From Myxococcus guangdongensis (GTDB taxonomy: Bacteria > Myxococcota > Myxococcia > Myxococcales > Myxococcaceae), in the NCBI RefSeq assembly GCF_024198255.1, contig NZ_JAJVKW010000003.1:186001-250000 (forward strand): a stretch of 64,000 nt of DNA, given 5' to 3'. This document shows positions 63,004 through 64,000 of the stretch, in pieces (within the stretch, counting starts at the first letter, position 1; every line of letters starts with the position of its first letter). The notes beneath the pieces were generated by a model. It had not been told where the DNA came from, ran no database searches, and was given only the letters and a program-made list of their open reading frames with translations. Made by a program: the position numbers and the translations under genes.

Positions 63004-63708
63004 TCAGCAGTTGAAGATGGCGGGGTTGGTGTCGTCGCAGTCGAAGCGCGTCTTCGAGTAGCCGCCGTTCACCTCACAGGCGAAGCGGTAGACGGGCGTG
63101 TTCACGCCGTAGCCGTCGCCGTCCTGGTCCCGGTAGTAGCGGTCGCGGTTGTTGTAGAGGTACTCGGGGACGATGCCCACCTGGTTGCCCGACGCGGTGG
63201 CCGAGACGACGATGTACTGGGTTCCCGGCGTGAGGTCGTAGACCTGCGCCTTGATGAGCGAGCAGCCCGTCTCCGCGACGGACTCGTTGATGAGCGGGGC
63301 CACCGTCGCGCTGGTGGCGGCGTTCACCACCGTGAGGGCCACGTTCTTGTTCACATAGAACGCGACGGACTCCACGGTGCCGCTCCCGGACACGTTGGTC
63401 GGGGTGAACGTCACCGAGCCCTCGGCGCCAGCCGGCAGGGTGAGCGTGTAGTGCTTGTGCTGCGTGCTGATGTCCGGCGCGGTGGACACGCGCGTGGCGC
63501 TGGCCGTCACGCCCACGTTGTCACCGCTGTTGTTCGCGTGCGTGCACGCGTGCGTCGTCATCATCGTGTCGTCCACCGACACGCAGCCGGCCTCCAGCGG
63601 CTGCTCCGCCTGGCCGGTCGACTCCTGCTCCACGTCCTCCGTCGGTCCGCAGGCCGCGAGCGACAGGCCGAGCAATGCACCGCAGAGGGTCTGCTTCAGC
63701 ATCTTCAT
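63004..63708 (-). CDS. Exported HACxHA-domain protein, possible metal binding
   Basis: 234 residues. AAAGGA upstream supports ATG 63708; the signal peptide ends SLAACGP, a lipobox. The domain begins TTHACTHANNSGDNVGVTA and has HKHYTLTLPAG, paralogous to the 61645 protein; a Cys (GCSLI) sits at the equivalent spot. The C-terminus has DQDGDGYG, a thrombospondin-type-3/calcium-loop-like motif, and two Cys. HACTHA plus QHKH suggest metal ligands. It carries the second copy of the dyad (63798-63812) upstream. Function inferred only. Confidence 0.75.
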   Translation of the reverse strand: MKMLKQTLCGALLGLSLAACGPTEDVEQESTGQAEQPLEAGCVSVDDTMMTTHACTHANNSGDNVGVTASATRVSTAPDISTQHKHYTLTLPAGAEGSVTFTPTNVSGSGTVESVAFYVNKNVALTVVNAATSATVAPLINESVAETGCSLIKAQVYDLTPGTQYIVVSATASGNQVGIVPEYLYNNRDRYYRDQDGDGYGVNTPVYRFACEVNGGYSKTRFDCDDTNPAIFNC

Positions 63709-63797
63709 GTGGGATTTCCTTTCAAGGCCGGGCGCGACGCGCGGGCACCGAAGCGGCGTCCTGCAACACGCCACGGCGCCGATATTCATGTCTTAAT

Positions 63798-63812
63798 AGT
63801 AACTCAGTTGCA
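63798..63812. promoter_or_regulatory. 15-bp dyad upstream of the HACxHA gene
   Basis: AGTAAC-TCA-GTTGCA, same spacing and same flank (AAT) as the copy at 55934-55948; it lies 90 nt upstream of the ATG at 63708, beside an AT-rich stretch (TACTATTAA on the minus strand) that could be the -10 region. See the paired finding. Confidence 0.5.
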
Positions 63813-63853
63813 ATAACGACGCGCACGATTTCCAGGAGTCGCTGCGTGCGGCG

Positions 63854-64000
63854 TTACTGGAGGTGCTCGATGACCATGCCGAGCTCGGCGAGCGAGGTGG
63901 GGCCGAGCGTGAGCGTGTATTGGACGCGGTCGGTCAGCTCGTAGCCGACCATGTGTTTCAGGCCCGGACAGAAGTCGCCGGTGGCCTGGGTGCCCGCGGG
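63854..64000 (-). CDS. 3' end of a third HACxHA-family gene (cut by the window edge)
   Basis: Only the last 48 residues are present (frame open to position 64000; stop TAA at 63854). They read GDFCPGLKHMVGYELTDRV then LTLGPTSLAELGMVIEH, matching the C-terminal end of the 61645 protein (VCLPAITH... LTYGPTPLEKFTFVFE), with the Cys and the GPT.L motif kept. The start and N-terminal domains lie outside the window. Confidence 0.65.
   Translation of the reverse strand, partial: PAGTQATGDFCPGLKHMVGYELTDRVQYTLTLGPTSLAELGMVIEHLQ

Overview
The window is a high-GC bacterial chromosome segment that looks like Myxococcaceae (Myxococcus or a close relative). Pointers are the extreme GC third-position bias, the density of lipoproteins and Cys-rich, IPT/TIG, PKD and VWA surface proteins, a DUF2378-type protein, several large sensor kinases, and a TolQ-TolR-TolR trio that looks like the gliding motor genes aglRQS. 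I found no rRNA, tRNA, CRISPR array, insertion sequence, integrase or phage gene. Genes are tightly packed, with many 1-4 nt start/stop overlaps.

Layout. 1-2395: the 3' end of a secreted/regulatory-like domain protein, a dienelactone hydrolase, a GreA/GreB-type factor and a methyltransferase. 2486-10824: a translationally coupled run of five predicted lipoproteins (VWA; choice-of-anchor-D/PKD; Cys-rich plus PPC; six IPT/TIG repeats; Cys-rich), which I read as one uncharacterised cell-surface system. 10947-13864: a small exported protein with a strong terminator, then a pteridine-reductase-type SDR coupled to FolB with an extra C-terminal domain, and a YhhQ-type queuosine-precursor transporter. 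13875-19189 (minus strand): a lipoprotein, a PHA synthase operon (short PhaE-like subunit, PhaC, alpha/beta hydrolase), a Uma2-family protein with an RBS-masking hairpin, and a YdfG homologue. 19620-25221: a beta-helix lipoprotein and two sensor kinases, the first lacking an ATPase domain. 25238-31513 (minus): a 1655-residue multi-spanning membrane protein with a zinc ribbon, and an MsrB-MsrA fusion lipoprotein.

31888-35049: a protein with an MshEN c-di-GMP-binding domain diverges from aglRQS, whose promoter and terminator are visible. 35134-54978: mostly ordinary metabolism and regulation: Gph-like phosphatase, two AraC regulators, TetR, glycolipid-binding protein, MASE1 hybrid kinase, PKD/discoidin esterase, quinone oxidoreductase, beta-lactamase-fold hydrolase, Lon-N protein, NadE, outer-membrane protein, FKBP, thioredoxin and DUF2378.

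55045-64000: the most system-like accessory region. A lipoprotein diverges from a TonB-domain/TonB-dependent-receptor fusion that is coupled to a Tat lipoprotein. Beyond a membrane di-iron hydroxylase and a Crp/Fnr regulator come three paralogous HACxHA-type exported proteins (the last cut by the window edge). A 15-bp dyad (NGTAAC-N3-GTTGCA) lies in the promoter regions of both the first lipoprotein/receptor pair and a HACxHA gene, about 8 kb apart, so I infer one regulon, possibly metal uptake.
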